Below are positions 21,389 through 29,662 of a DNA stretch of 63,591 nt, piece by piece. The notes under the pieces were generated by a model, which was given only the letters and a program-made list of their open reading frames with translations, made no database searches and was not told where the DNA came from. The translations under genes and the position numbers were made by a program. Numbering within the stretch: position 1 is the stretch's first letter; every line of letters begins with the position of its first letter. Source of the stretch: an uncultured Lachnospiraceae bacterium (GTDB taxonomy: Bacteria > Bacillota > Clostridia > Lachnospirales > Lachnospiraceae); contig CAMWHJ010000010.1 in NCBI GenBank assembly GCA_947174015.1, positions 1 through 63,591 of the forward strand, written 5' to 3'.

Positions 21389-21823
21389 ATGGAGGAATGT
21401 GCACAAAATCTAATATATGCAGCTGAAGAAAAAGTACTTACATTTTGCAAAAATATTGTTAAGGCGGTTGAAAAAGCACGAGAAGTTGCTGCAAAATCTA
21501 AAATGATATGCCGGAAAGCGAATGACGCACTTGCACTGAAAGATAAGCAGACAATGTGGAATGTGTTGCAGGAGTATCTACATAAATATTCTCAATTATT
21601 TACAATAGCTAATGGAGTGCAGCTTAAATGTGTAGATGCTGATTTTTATGAGAATATAACAGAAGAAGATGTGTCTAAACAGTTGAAAATAGTGATAGGG
21701 CTTATATATCTGAATGAAGCAAAACATTGTGCCGGGAAAGAAGCGGTAAAAGCATGTTTTAAAAAGCTGTTAAAACAGTCGGGGATATTTAGTGATCGTG
21801 AAATCGAGGTATTGCTATTGTAG
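21389..21823 (+). CDS. Hypothetical helical protein
   Basis: A 144-aa protein, predicted almost wholly helical, with several scattered Cys (CAQN, CKNI, CRKAN, CVDAD, CAGK, CFKK). No signal peptide or membrane segment. Not recognised. ATG 21389 has only a weak ribosome site (AGAACATGGAGG places GGAGG inside the gene), so the start is uncertain. Confidence 0.55.
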   Translation: MEECAQNLIYAAEEKVLTFCKNIVKAVEKAREVAAKSKMICRKANDALALKDKQTMWNVLQEYLHKYSQLFTIANGVQLKCVDADFYENITEEDVSKQLKIVIGLIYLNEAKHCAGKEAVKACFKKLLKQSGIFSDREIEVLLL

Positions 21824-21942
21824 AAACCAAAATGGTTCGATCATAATGCGAAAAGAAAGGAAATCGCGCAAAATAGGTGCTCATGCAAAATACATGAAAT
21901 AGAAGAATAAAGGATAATCATATTAAAGATGGAGACAATTTT

Positions 21943-23407
21943 ATGATCCCAATAAAAATAGAAACCCTGCTGGAAGGGCGCAAAGTAGAGCAAAATCGAA
22001 TAGAGTACAAGAAAGGCTTTAATCCTGCGGATATTGTGCATACAATATGTGCCTATGCTAATGATATTGCAGGAGTAGACGGAGGATACCTTGTAATTGG
22101 TGTAAAAGCAGAAAATGGAATTCCTGTCTTGCCGCCCATAGGTTTGCCAAGCGAACTGCTTGATGATATTCAACTGAAAATATTTCAATACTGCAATAAA
22201 ATTGAGCTTCGTTATATCCCTAAAATTGATGTGGTGGAATATAAAGGGGTGAATTTGGTCTACCTGAAATGTGCGGCAGGTGATGCAGGTCCTTATCAGG
22301 CACCTATTGATGTTTATTCCAAAAGGGAATCGGGAAAAGTCCAAGACCGTACTATGAAGTATTGGATTCGTCCGGCATCGCTTACAACAGAAGCCAAACA
22401 AAATGAATTAGCGGAACTTTTTGAAAAATTTGCTTTAACACCCTTTGTGGACCGTATCAATAATCGGGCATCTATGGAACATATACGCAGAGGATACTTG
22501 GAGGATTTATTAATATCCGAGGAAGTGGCAGAGGAAAAAGATGAGGGAATTGCAATTAAAAATATCGGACTGCTTATGTTTGGGGAAAGACCGGACAAAC
22601 TGATTGCAGGAACTAAGATTGAGTTAGTGAGGTTTCATGATAAGGAGGCAGAGGCATCGGACTTTACTGAAAAAACATTTTATGGTCCGATATGGAAACA
22701 GGTAAAAGATGTGCTGGACTACATTAAAACAAATGTGATTGAAGAAAAAGTTGTAAAAGTTGACGGAAGGGCAGAAGCAGATCGCTTTTTCAATTATCCC
22801 TATAATGCGTTGGAGGAAGCAGTTGTAAACGCAGTTTTACACAAAAATTACAAAGAGGATGTTCCAGTAGAGATTAGGATATATTTGGATCAAATACAAA
22901 TTATTAATTTCCCTGGACCGGATCACTACATTGATATGGAAAAGTTTGCGGCAGGGAAAGTCAGGGCAAGGAGATACCGCAACCCTAAGATTGGAGAGTT
23001 CTTCAAGGAAATTGACTTGTCTGAAAAGAAGTCCACAAGCATATCTAAAATTTTGCGGGAATTAAAAAGGAATGGTTCTCCGTTACCAGAATTTGAAACA
23101 GATGCAGATAGAACCTATATGATTACCACAATAAAAATTCATAAGGGCTTTGAATTTGAAAAAGAAAACTTCGGTCAAAAAAATGACCGAAGTTTTGACT
23201 GAAGTTTTAACAAAGAAGAATTATGAAAAAGTTTTACCAATTATTGAATATTTGGATAAAAATAGGGAAATAACACCACTAATTGCTGAGACAGTGCTTA
23301 AGAAATCGAAATCAACTACATATAGGTATTTATCTATGCTTGTAGGAACAGGATATGTTGAAGTAAGTGGGAATACGAATAACGCTGTCTACAAGGTAGT
23401 GCTATAG
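21943..23407 (+). pseudogene. Schlafen AlbA_2 / ATP-binding (RecG-like) protein, frameshifted near the C-terminus
   Basis: Residues 15-140 form an AlbA_2 (divergent AAA-4) domain (NRIEYKKGF, GGYLVIGVKAENG). Residues 280-380 carry a GHKL-type ATP-binding region (NALEEAVVNAVLHKNY, the N-box). The frame stops at 23,202 after the A7 run in GGTCAAAAAAATGACC. In the +1 frame the protein continues as MTEVLTEVLTKKNYEKVLPI and a winged-helix tail to 23,407; with six A the whole would be a normal protein of about 487 aa. The A-run is the loop of a perfect 9-bp hairpin (CTTCGGTCA/TGACCGAAG). Family members are linked to transcription control and defence. Confidence 0.75.
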
Positions 23408-23829
23408 TAAAGCTGCTACAGATAAATGCACTCTGATAATTCATCCTTGTAACTGGGCTGGATATCTTTCAACATGAAAAAAACTGGTAGAGAGGATGGG
23501 AAGCGGACCGGCAACAAAGTATGTGGTTAGTGAGACGTCTGATGAGAAAATCATACAGCTTTAAATTGTATTAGATAGTCTCAAGACAAAGGAATAGGAT
23601 TTTTATCTTTTGATTATCTTTTGAAACTGTGTAAGTTGAAGCAAAGGAAGATATGCGTGGTGATGCATTAAAAAATGTATTGAAAGCGAAACAGATGCAA
23701 TTCGCTTCGTGATAACACCATGATAACAAAAATTTGAAAAACGTCAGATACAAGGTGTATATCAAACAGAAAAACACCGAAAATGCACTATAAATCAAGC
23801 AAAATCACACTGATTTCTCCCCCATAAAA
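23408..23829. other. Gene-free stretch at the right end of the defence island
   Basis: I find no convincing reading frame, promoter or stable hairpin in these 422 nt. Stops are dense on both strands. It ends exactly where the tuf 3'-end fragment begins. Confidence 0.6.
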
Positions 23830-23830
23830 C

Positions 23831-23884
23831 CGTGAGGGTGGACGTACAGTAGGTTCAGGTCGTGTTGCTTCTATCATCGAGTAA
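23831..23884 (+). pseudogene. Fragment of tuf 3' end (17 codons and stop)
   Basis: The frame reads [17 protein letters not shown] then TAA, matching the last residues of EF-Tu at 5217-5270 except T-to-S and V-to-I. At nucleotide level 45 of 54 bases agree, and the differences are mostly synonymous (AGA/CGT), so it is a diverged homologue and not a recent copy. Identity is exact over CCGTGAGGGTGG (5216-5227 and 23830-23841). It carries its own terminator downstream. Best explanation: an attachment-site remnant of an element integrated at the tuf end. Confidence 0.88.
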
Positions 23885-23907
23885 TCAAATATTATTCAAA
23901 ATATTGG

Positions 23908-23941
23908 CTCAGCCCTTTGTTTTCAAGGGGCTGAGTTTTTT
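23908..23941 (+). terminator. Terminator behind the tuf fragment
   Basis: CTCAGCCC (23908-23915) pairs with GGGCTGAG (23928-23935), followed by TTTTTT. It is probably the original tuf terminator displaced by the island. Confidence 0.88.
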
Positions 23942-23998
23942 GAACCTAAGCCCCTTTCAGTTCGTGGACTTGCTATGGGCTTGTTTTATCCTTTGGAC

Positions 23999-24309
23999 TT
24001 ACGACTTTGAACTTTGTGTTCGCTGGTTGTGGGTCCTTTTTGGTTTATCTGAGGTTTCAGATGAACTGGCAGCTACGGTTTCCAACTTATGCTGGTTCTG
24101 CATCATATCTACCACTTCCCGATGCTTATTTGGATACAGGTGGGAATAGGTGCTCAAGGTGGTTTGTACCTTTTTGTGCCCTAATTGTTCTGATATGAGC
24201 AGTGGTGTACAACCTAAGTTGATAAGGTAGCTGGCATGAGAGTGGCGGAAGTCGGTAAGTTAGGAGCATTGGTTGGTGATTATTTCGACAGTGCTCTTTT
24301 CTTCTTGAC
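23999..24309 (-). pseudogene. C-terminal remnant of a tyrosine recombinase (integrase)
   Basis: The minus strand reads LTDFRHSHASYLINLG, then ISEQLGHKKVQTTLSTYSHLYPNKH, ending at TAA 23999. These are the box II motifs of phage-type integrases: the Arg of the HxxR motif (first His replaced by Thr), the LGH His and the nucleophile Tyr in STYSHLYP. Just upstream in frame there is a TAA (…NQCS-stop-LTDFR), and nothing of the N-terminal 250 residues remains, since the PadR-controlled operon begins at 24,305. Its place beside the tuf fragment makes it the likely enzyme that used this site. Confidence 0.88.
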
Positions 24310-24355
24310 AAATATATCAAACTGATATATTATATGATGTATCAGTTTGATATAT
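24305..24355 (+). promoter_or_regulatory. Promoter with perfect 16-bp inverted-repeat operator
   Basis: TTGACA (24305-24310) and TATTAT (24328-24333) are 17 bp apart. ATATATCAAACTGATA (24312-24327) and its exact complement (24340-24355) flank the -10 box. Such AT-rich palindromes are typical PadR sites, and a PadR gene is second in the operon, so autorepression is likely. Confidence 0.82.
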
Positions 24356-24365
24356 GGAGGTTATT

Positions 24366-25097
24366 ATGAAGAGACAAAATGTTAGAAAATTACTATTGAT
24401 TATCTCGATGCTTTTATTTCCAATTACAATTTGGTATATGTCTCCTTATTTGATTATTCAAGGAGCTATGGAGGGTATTGTAACAGGAAGTTTCATTGTA
24501 TTTTTGTTGATGCTGCTTGGCTCTGTCTTTTTCGGAAGATTGTTTTGCGGTTGGATATGTCCTATGGGTGGTATGCAGGAATGTTTATTTTCCGTGAATG
24601 AAAAATTACCAAAGCAAGGATGGAAAAATAACATTAAATATGTCATTTGGATAGTGTGGATTCTTGCTGTAATTGTATGTTTCGTTTTTAGGAAAAAGGA
24701 AATTACAATAGATTTTCTTTATATGACCGACCATGGAATTTCCATTGCAGAGATATATGATTATGTAATTTATTATGGAGTTGTATTTTTGATATTAATT
24801 CCTGCTGTACTCTTTGGGAAAAGAATATTTTGTCACTATTTCTGTTGGATGGCTCCTTTTATGGTTATAGGGACAAAGATTAGAAATTTACTGCATTTAC
24901 CGGGAATCCAAATTTCTTCAGAGAAGGAGAAATGTATTTCCTGTAAAAAATGTAATCAAGAGTGCCCAATGGGATTAAATGTGGTAGAATTGGTAAAGAA
25001 TGATTCTGATTTTGGCACGGAATGTATTCAATGTGGTGCTTGCGTGGATAACTGTCCTAAGAAGGCATTATCGTACCGATTTAAAAGGAGCAAATAG
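24366..25097 (+). CDS. Membrane polyferredoxin (NapH/CcoG-like 4Fe-4S protein)
   Basis: A 243-aa protein with about five membrane helices. Two membrane-adjacent Cys patterns, FCGWICPMGG (about residue 58) and FCHYFCW (about residue 158), are typical of NapH/RdxA-type proteins. The C-terminus has two 4Fe-4S clusters: CISCKKCNQECP and CIQCGACVDNCP. It probably moves electrons across or at the membrane. ATG 24366 follows GGAGG; the in-frame ATG 24354 lies before that site. The partners are PadR and a flavodoxin of which only the start survives. Confidence 0.88.
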   Translation: MKRQNVRKLLLIISMLLFPITIWYMSPYLIIQGAMEGIVTGSFIVFLLMLLGSVFFGRLFCGWICPMGGMQECLFSVNEKLPKQGWKNNIKYVIWIVWILAVIVCFVFRKKEITIDFLYMTDHGISIAEIYDYVIYYGVVFLILIPAVLFGKRIFCHYFCWMAPFMVIGTKIRNLLHLPGIQISSEKEKCISCKKCNQECPMGLNVVELVKNDSDFGTECIQCGACVDNCPKKALSYRFKRSK

Positions 25098-25099
25098 GA

Positions 25100-25648
25100 A
25101 TGGCAAATACAAAGAAAATGGATTATGTTTTATTAGGCTTGCTAAGTCATGAGCCTATGACAGGATATGAAATGAAAAAGAGGTTGGATACAACACTTCG
25201 TTTTTTCTGGGGAGGGAGTTACGGAAGTATATATCCCACTTTGAATCAGCTTGAAAAAGAAGGGAAGGTTACAAAGGCAGATACTAGTTCTAATGGGCGT
25301 GAAAAGATATCTTATTCTATTACGGAATATGGGAAAGAGTGTTTAAAAGAGTGGTTGCTAAAACCGGTGGAAAAGGATGAACTTCGATATGAAACACTTT
25401 TGAAACTCTTTTTCGGAAGTGAGACCGGTATGGGGGGTGCGAAGGAACATATTGAGCGATTCGAAGAAAAGTGCAAGGGTGAATTATTTGTTTTAAATAT
25501 GTTTGCAGAGAATTTGAGACAGTATTTGGAGGATGATACGCATAAGCATTATTATCTGACAGTCAAATTTGGTATTAAGACTTATGAGTCATATTTGGAA
25601 TGGTGCCAAGAGGCAAAAGAGCAAATAAAGGAGTGGGAAAAACAATGA
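25100..25648 (+). CDS. PadR-family transcriptional regulator
   Basis: A 182-aa protein. The N-terminal winged helix is classic PadR: MDYVLLGLLSHEPMTGYEMKKRLD, then GSIYPTLNQLEKEGKV and KISYSITEYGKECL (residues 5-85). The C-terminal helical domain serves dimerisation (Vir_C-like: LFFGSETG...HIERFEEKCKGEL). It starts 2 nt after the ferredoxin gene. It likely represses the operon through the palindrome at 24,312-24,355. Confidence 0.93.
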   Translation: MANTKKMDYVLLGLLSHEPMTGYEMKKRLDTTLRFFWGGSYGSIYPTLNQLEKEGKVTKADTSSNGREKISYSITEYGKECLKEWLLKPVEKDELRYETLLKLFFGSETGMGGAKEHIERFEEKCKGELFVLNMFAENLRQYLEDDTHKHYYLTVKFGIKTYESYLEWCQEAKEQIKEWEKQ

Positions 25649-25703
25649 GGACAGCAATCGTATATTATTCAATGTCCGGGAATACAAAATATGTAGCCGA
25701 TGT
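25645..25703 (+). pseudogene. Flavodoxin, 5' fragment only
   Basis: ATG 25645 overlaps the PadR stop (ATGA). It reads MRTAIVYYSMSGNTKYVADV, the flavodoxin start with the FMN phosphate loop SMSGNTK, then runs into the palindromic repeat at 25,700. The rest of the gene is gone, replaced by the repeat and an IS3 remnant. Confidence 0.85.
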
Positions 25704-25758
25704 AACAGTTCAGGCAGGTCTGTGCAGTAAATGCACAGACCTGCCTGAACTGTTACAT
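25700..25758. repeat. Perfect 27-bp inverted repeat (hairpin element)
   Basis: Arms 25700-25726 and 25732-25758 are exact complements around a GTAAA loop. The inner part (GGTCTGTGCA / TGCACAGACC) recurs at 63,554-63,578 with the loop in reverse orientation. It lies exactly at the break of the flavodoxin gene. It behaves like a dispersed palindromic repeat or tiny mobile hairpin. Confidence 0.85.
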
Positions 25759-25799
25759 ATCTGAACTTCTGACAAAAATTATGGTACTTGATTTCCAAG

Positions 25800-26178
25800 A
25801 AGTACCTATTACAAAGCTTTGTTAAGAAAACCTTCAAATAGGGAACAGGAGTATGAAACATTTGGTGAAAAAGTTATGGAATACTACCTTGACAGCAAAA
25901 AGAGATATGGGGCTGTCAAGCTATGCAAAACTCTTAATGACAATGGAATCCCATGCAGTGTGAAACGAGTTCAAAGGCATATGAAACGTTTAGGAATACG
26001 TTCCATCGTTGTCCGTAAATATAAATACAATATAAACCAAGGCAGTGTACCCGATGATAAAGAGAATATACTGAAACGGGATTTTACAACTACAACCATC
26101 AATGAAAAATGGGTAACAGATATTACATATATCCATGTTATAAACGAGGGCTGGACCTATCTTGCTCAGGTTGTATGA
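25800..26178 (+). pseudogene. IS3-family transposase (OrfB) fragment
   Basis: The frame reads STYYKALLRKPSNREQEY, then YLDSKKRYGAVKLCKTLND, KRVQRHMKRLGIRS and TINEKWVTDITYIHV, where the last Asp is the first catalytic DDE residue. A stop (TGA 25789) lies just upstream and a stop follows LAQVV at 26,176. So about 125 of some 280 residues survive, with the second Asp and the Glu missing. It is a dead IS150-like remnant. Confidence 0.88.
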
Positions 26179-26338
26179 AAAATGTTCGACTTTTTGTGTC
26201 TAATGTATTGACATAAGTCCAGTATGGGACAGAAGTTTTTGAGGCACACCAAAAGAAGCAGAGAAGGTAATGACTAAGGATAAAGCAACAAAGAATATGC
26301 CTGTAAAGAGCGGAAAAAGCCGATAGAGAAAAAGTCCT

Positions 26339-26377
26339 CTTGAATTAAACTTAGGTTTGATTCAAGGAAATTTTTTA
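26339..26377 (+). terminator. Terminator-like hairpin before promoter 1
   Basis: CTTGAAT pairs with ATTCAAG, followed by TTTTTTA, ending 8 nt before the first regulatory repeat. The same terminator-then-repeat layout recurs at 31.3, 40.8, 48.4 and 52.6 kb. The 26,179-26,338 stretch before it holds only IS edges and an 18-codon scrap. Confidence 0.6.
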
Positions 26378-26384
26378 TTTGGAT

Positions 26385-26454
26385 GGTCATTTTCTGCAAA
26401 AACAGGTCACATTCTGCAAGGGATATTGTAACAGGAGTTTTGATTTGTTATTTT
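26385..26454 (+). promoter_or_regulatory. LytTR-type direct-repeat promoter 1 (cassette 1)
   Basis: GGTCATTTTCTGCAA at 26385-26399 and GGTCACATTCTGCAA at 26405-26419 are 20 bp apart. A -35 TTGTAA (26426-26431) follows 6 nt later and a weak -10 TATTTT (26449-26454) after 17 bp. The precursor gene starts at 26,544. Confidence 0.85.
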
Positions 26455-26543
26455 ATAAATATACATTATGGAATGTTTAATTTTGAAATAAGTAAGCAGA
26501 AATTGCGTTTATTTATTTAATCTTAGGAAAGGAGGTATGTCAC

Positions 26544-26687
26544 ATGAAGAAACTTGGCAAAAAGGTAAGAAACAGTGCTGGTTCTTTACAGATGTATACA
26601 TACTGTATGTGCACGAATTGTGGTTGCACAGTACACGTAGATAGTCAATCTTCTAAGTATAAGAATCAGAAAGCACAGAAGGATTAA
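26544..26687 (+). CDS. Cys-rich RiPP precursor peptide 1 (CLI_3235/CcpA-type)
   Basis: A 47-aa peptide behind GAAAGGAGG. The leader begins MKKLGKKVRNSAG, close to the third precursor (MGKLGKKNAF). The core is Tyr20 then CMCTNCGC, with Cys at 21, 23, 26 and 28, followed by a polar Lys/Ser tail without Cys. The pattern and the radical SAM gene next to it fit the CLI_3235-class (TIGR04065) precursors, whose mature structure I do not know. It is the first gene after promoter 1, so it should be made in excess over the enzymes. Confidence 0.85.
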   Translation: MKKLGKKVRNSAGSLQMYTYCMCTNCGCTVHVDSQSSKYKNQKAQKD

Positions 26688-26696
26688 GAAAGAGGG

Positions 26697-26733
26697 AAAG
26701 GGCTGTTATTGAAATTTCCTATAACAGCCCTTT
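26697..26733 (+). terminator. Hairpin between precursor 1 and its maturase
   Basis: AAAGGGCTGTTAT and ATAACAGCCCTTT form a perfect 13-bp stem with an 11-nt loop and a short T-tail (TTTCTAT). It is probably a leaky terminator or RNA-stability element that gives more precursor than enzyme message. Comparable hairpins occupy the same place in the other two cassettes. Confidence 0.75.
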
Positions 26734-26750
26734 CTATCAGAGGGGAAAAT

Positions 26751-28169
26751 ATGAGTAAACCATTTGTTCATTTTTTTGAAACACCAAAAGGTAAATATTT
26801 TTATGATGTCAATTCTAATGCTATTGTGAGAGTATCTTCACAATTATACGAATATTTGAATAATAGAATAGAGTATTCTTCAGAAAATATAAATATTATA
26901 AAAGAGTTAAATATACTAACACAGGCTGGATTGTTAAGTGCAGATAAGTGGAATTCAATTGAACACCCGGCAACTAATTTATTAAAAGAAAATCTTAATG
27001 GTTCAATTGAGATGCTGACGCTACAGATAACGCAGCAGTGTAATTTGCGGTGCAAATACTGTCCATATTCTGGCAGTTATTATAATAGAAAACATAGTAG
27101 TGCAAGTATGAATATTGAAATCGCTAAAAAGGCAATAGATTTTTACATAAAACATTCATTTGATAGACAAGAATTGAATATTGGTTTTTATGGAGGGGAA
27201 CCACTTATTCAATATGATATGATTAAGGAAATAGTTGATTATGTGAATAAGCAGTGTGAAGGGAAAAAGGTTTATTTTCATATAACAACAAATGCAACAC
27301 TGCTTGATTTGGAAAAGATTACTTTTCTGGCGAAACATGAATTTAAAATGACTATAAGTTTAGATGGTCCACGTGAGTTACATGATAAAAATAGAAAGGA
27401 AATGAATGGAAAGGGAAGCTTTGATAAGGTAATTGAAAACATTCAAATGATACAGAATCATTTTCCTGAATATATAAAGGAAATCATGTTTAATTGTGTT
27501 GTTGATGGGCGTGGGGATTATGGATGCTTAAATGATTTCTTTACCAATTATGAAATTATTAAGGATATTCATACCACCTTTAGTGATATAGCGGAGGAAG
27601 GAATAAAGGATAACGAGCTTCTTCTGTCTAGCGAAGATTATGATATAGCATATCAATATGAAGTATTTAAGCTTTTGTTAAATAAGTGCAGTTTGATTTC
27701 GGAAAAAGAAGTATCAACTATAGTAAAATCATATTATGACTATATTAGGATGATGCTAAAAGGAAGAAGCGTAGGAAACGCATACAATGATACTGGGCAT
27801 CCGGGCGGTCCTTGTATTCCGGGAGTTCATAAGTTATTTGTAAATATTCACGGAAACTTTTATCCTTGCGAAAAACTAAATGAGAATATAAAGGAAGTTA
27901 TTATTGGTAATGTCGAAAGTGGATTTGACTCTAAGAGAATTGAAGATATATTGAATGTAGGAAAGTCAACGCAAGAAGAATGTAGAAATTGTTGGTGCAA
28001 TAGATATTGCTATCAATGTATCATGTTTTCGGAAAAAGGAGATTCATTATCTGCTGAAATGAGAAAATCTCACTGTAAATCAGTAAAAAAGGCGACGGAG
28101 AATATGTTTAAAGATTATTGTTTGATTAAAGAAGTAGAGGCAGATGATAATAATATTTATTTCCTTTAA
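26751..28169 (+). CDS. Radical SAM/SPASM Cys-rich-peptide maturase 1 (CcpM/TIGR04068-type)
   Basis: A 472-aa enzyme. Residues 1-85 are an N-terminal RRE-like/peptide-binding part (FVHFFETPKGKYFYDVNSN), then the radical SAM core with CNLRCKYC (Cys 97, 101, 104), GFYGGEPL and TISLDGPRELHDKNR. The C-terminal SPASM region has GGPCIPGVHKLFV, YPCEKL and CRNCWCNRYCYQC for auxiliary Fe-S clusters. It should modify the Cys-rich core, perhaps through thioether or other bonds. ATG 26751 follows AGAGGGG; the longer frame from 26,709 runs through the hairpin. Confidence 0.88.
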   Translation: MSKPFVHFFETPKGKYFYDVNSNAIVRVSSQLYEYLNNRIEYSSENINIIKELNILTQAGLLSADKWNSIEHPATNLLKENLNGSIEMLTLQITQQCNLRCKYCPYSGSYYNRKHSSASMNIEIAKKAIDFYIKHSFDRQELNIGFYGGEPLIQYDMIKEIVDYVNKQCEGKKVYFHITTNATLLDLEKITFLAKHEFKMTISLDGPRELHDKNRKEMNGKGSFDKVIENIQMIQNHFPEYIKEIMFNCVVDGRGDYGCLNDFFTNYEIIKDIHTTFSDIAEEGIKDNELLLSSEDYDIAYQYEVFKLLLNKCSLISEKEVSTIVKSYYDYIRMMLKGRSVGNAYNDTGHPGGPCIPGVHKLFVNIHGNFYPCEKLNENIKEVIIGNVESGFDSKRIEDILNVGKSTQEECRNCWCNRYCYQCIMFSEKGDSLSAEMRKSHCKSVKKATENMFKDYCLIKEVEADDNNIYFL

Positions 28170-28191
28170 AATATTATGGGAGGAATGAAAT

Positions 28192-29295
28192 TTGAGAAAA
28201 TTTGTATTATATCCATATGATGTTTCAAGTTTACATATATTGCTACATAAAAGTATGATTAATATTTTGAGTGAAGATATTATTGAATGTGTTGCTCCCA
28301 GAGGTTGGGGATACGATAATGAAGATGCTGGATATAAAGTAGGTATAGATACTGGTATTTTGGTAAAAAGCGATTTCAATAGTTTGGTTAATGATATAGA
28401 TGTTTTAATAATAACAGATTCTATTTTGCCCATGCCTAATATAGATATTGTAGAAAAAATAGAAAAAGTTCTAAATAAAAATAAAAGAGTCATTGTACTT
28501 AGAAAAACTGATACTGATTTTGAAAATCAATTAGTTAAAAAATCGTATATAAGATCTAATTTAGAATCGTATATGGGTAATCACATAAAGCTATATAATG
28601 ATATAGAAATAATAGACACAAGTATAGAGGAAATACCGGCACCTATAGTGTTAGTTTTGGGAGCAGGAGAGAGATGTTGTAAATTTGATGTGCAGTTAGA
28701 ATTAAGAGAGGCATTGTTAAGAAAAGGATATGTTTTAACACAGATTGGAAGCAAAAATTACTGTGAATATTTTGGTTTTCACTCATTTCCCGATTTCATG
28801 TTAGATCATAGCGAATATGCGGAGAAAGAAAAAATTATTGGTTTTAATAAGTATATTAAGCAGTTATATATGCAGGAAAAACCAGATGTAATAATTATAG
28901 GAGTACCAGGGGGAATTTTTCCTTTTGATGAATATTTTCATAATAATTTTGGAATAACGAATTTTTATGTTTCTAGTGCAATTGTTCCGGATTATGTTAT
29001 TTTTAATGCTCTTTATGTAGATGCTTTATCAGAATATTTGGAGACAGTAAAAATGCGGCTTTACGGTAAATATGATTATGAAGCAGATCAAATATTTATT
29101 AGTAATTTCGCACTTAATTATGCAACTTCTAAATCAGATAAAAAATTGGCATATTTAACTTGTAAAACATCATCAGTGTTGGAAAAAATAAATGGGTTGG
29201 ATATTTACAATATATATGATGGCAACGGTAAAAGGGAATCAATGCATAAGTTAATTAATACCTTACAAGAATATGCAAACATATCAATAATATAA
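28192..29295 (+). CDS. TIGR04066-type peptide maturation protein 1
   Basis: A 367-aa protein. Two lobes are visible: residues 1-120 (RKFVLYPYDVSSLHILLHKS, 'VAPRGWGYDNEDAGY') and residues 150-270 (PIVLVLGAGERCCKFDVQLELREALLRKG, then 'VIIIGVPGGIFPFDEYFHNNFG'), looking like a Rossmann or P-loop-related fold without a strict Walker A. The family occurs only beside these radical SAM enzymes; its reaction is unknown. TTG 28192 follows GGGAGG. Confidence 0.8.
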   Translation: MRKFVLYPYDVSSLHILLHKSMINILSEDIIECVAPRGWGYDNEDAGYKVGIDTGILVKSDFNSLVNDIDVLIITDSILPMPNIDIVEKIEKVLNKNKRVIVLRKTDTDFENQLVKKSYIRSNLESYMGNHIKLYNDIEIIDTSIEEIPAPIVLVLGAGERCCKFDVQLELREALLRKGYVLTQIGSKNYCEYFGFHSFPDFMLDHSEYAEKEKIIGFNKYIKQLYMQEKPDVIIIGVPGGIFPFDEYFHNNFGITNFYVSSAIVPDYVIFNALYVDALSEYLETVKMRLYGKYDYEADQIFISNFALNYATSKSDKKLAYLTCKTSSVLEKINGLDIYNIYDGNGKRESMHKLINTLQEYANISII

Positions 29296-29308
29296 GTGAG
29301 GAAAGTTT

Positions 29309-29566
29309 ATGGTGGAGTTAGAAAAAATAGAACAAGATATACGTTCTAAAATATTAAAGATAACAAGAAAAGAAATTATGGAAAATGATGATAATTTGCT
29401 TGGAAAACCATATTATCTGTCTCCGAGAAGCTTAGTATATCTATTTATGGATGTGCAGCAGGATTATAGTATTATGATTCCAGAAGATCAGTTAAGAAAT
29501 CAGCAGTTTGCAACAATTACTGGTATTTCGCTACTTATAAAAAGATGTTTGAATAAAGAAATTTGA
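29309..29566 (+). CDS. Acyl-carrier-related protein 1 (TIGR04069-type)
   Basis: An 85-aa helical protein with the ACP outline (RSKILKITRKEI..., LSPRSLVYLFMDVQQDYSI, IPEDQL). The position of the phosphopantetheine Ser reads PRSL, so a Ser is present but the usual DSL context is not. Its counterparts in cassettes 2 and 3 have Asp there, which argues against a universal carrier function. It follows the TIGR04066 gene by 13 nt. Confidence 0.75.
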   Translation: MVELEKIEQDIRSKILKITRKEIMENDDNLLGKPYYLSPRSLVYLFMDVQQDYSIMIPEDQLRNQQFATITGISLLIKRCLNKEI

Positions 29567-29662
29567 GGTATGTTTACAATTAAAATCGGAGATTTATAGA
29601 AAAGAAAGTGTGCTGAGTTTTAGAAATAATTATAACAATATTAAAATTAGGAGGATAAAGAA

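Noticed and set aside
23862-24198. Open plus-strand frames in the tuf-fragment/integrase region
   Set aside because: They are antisense to the clear integrase remnant and cross a terminator.
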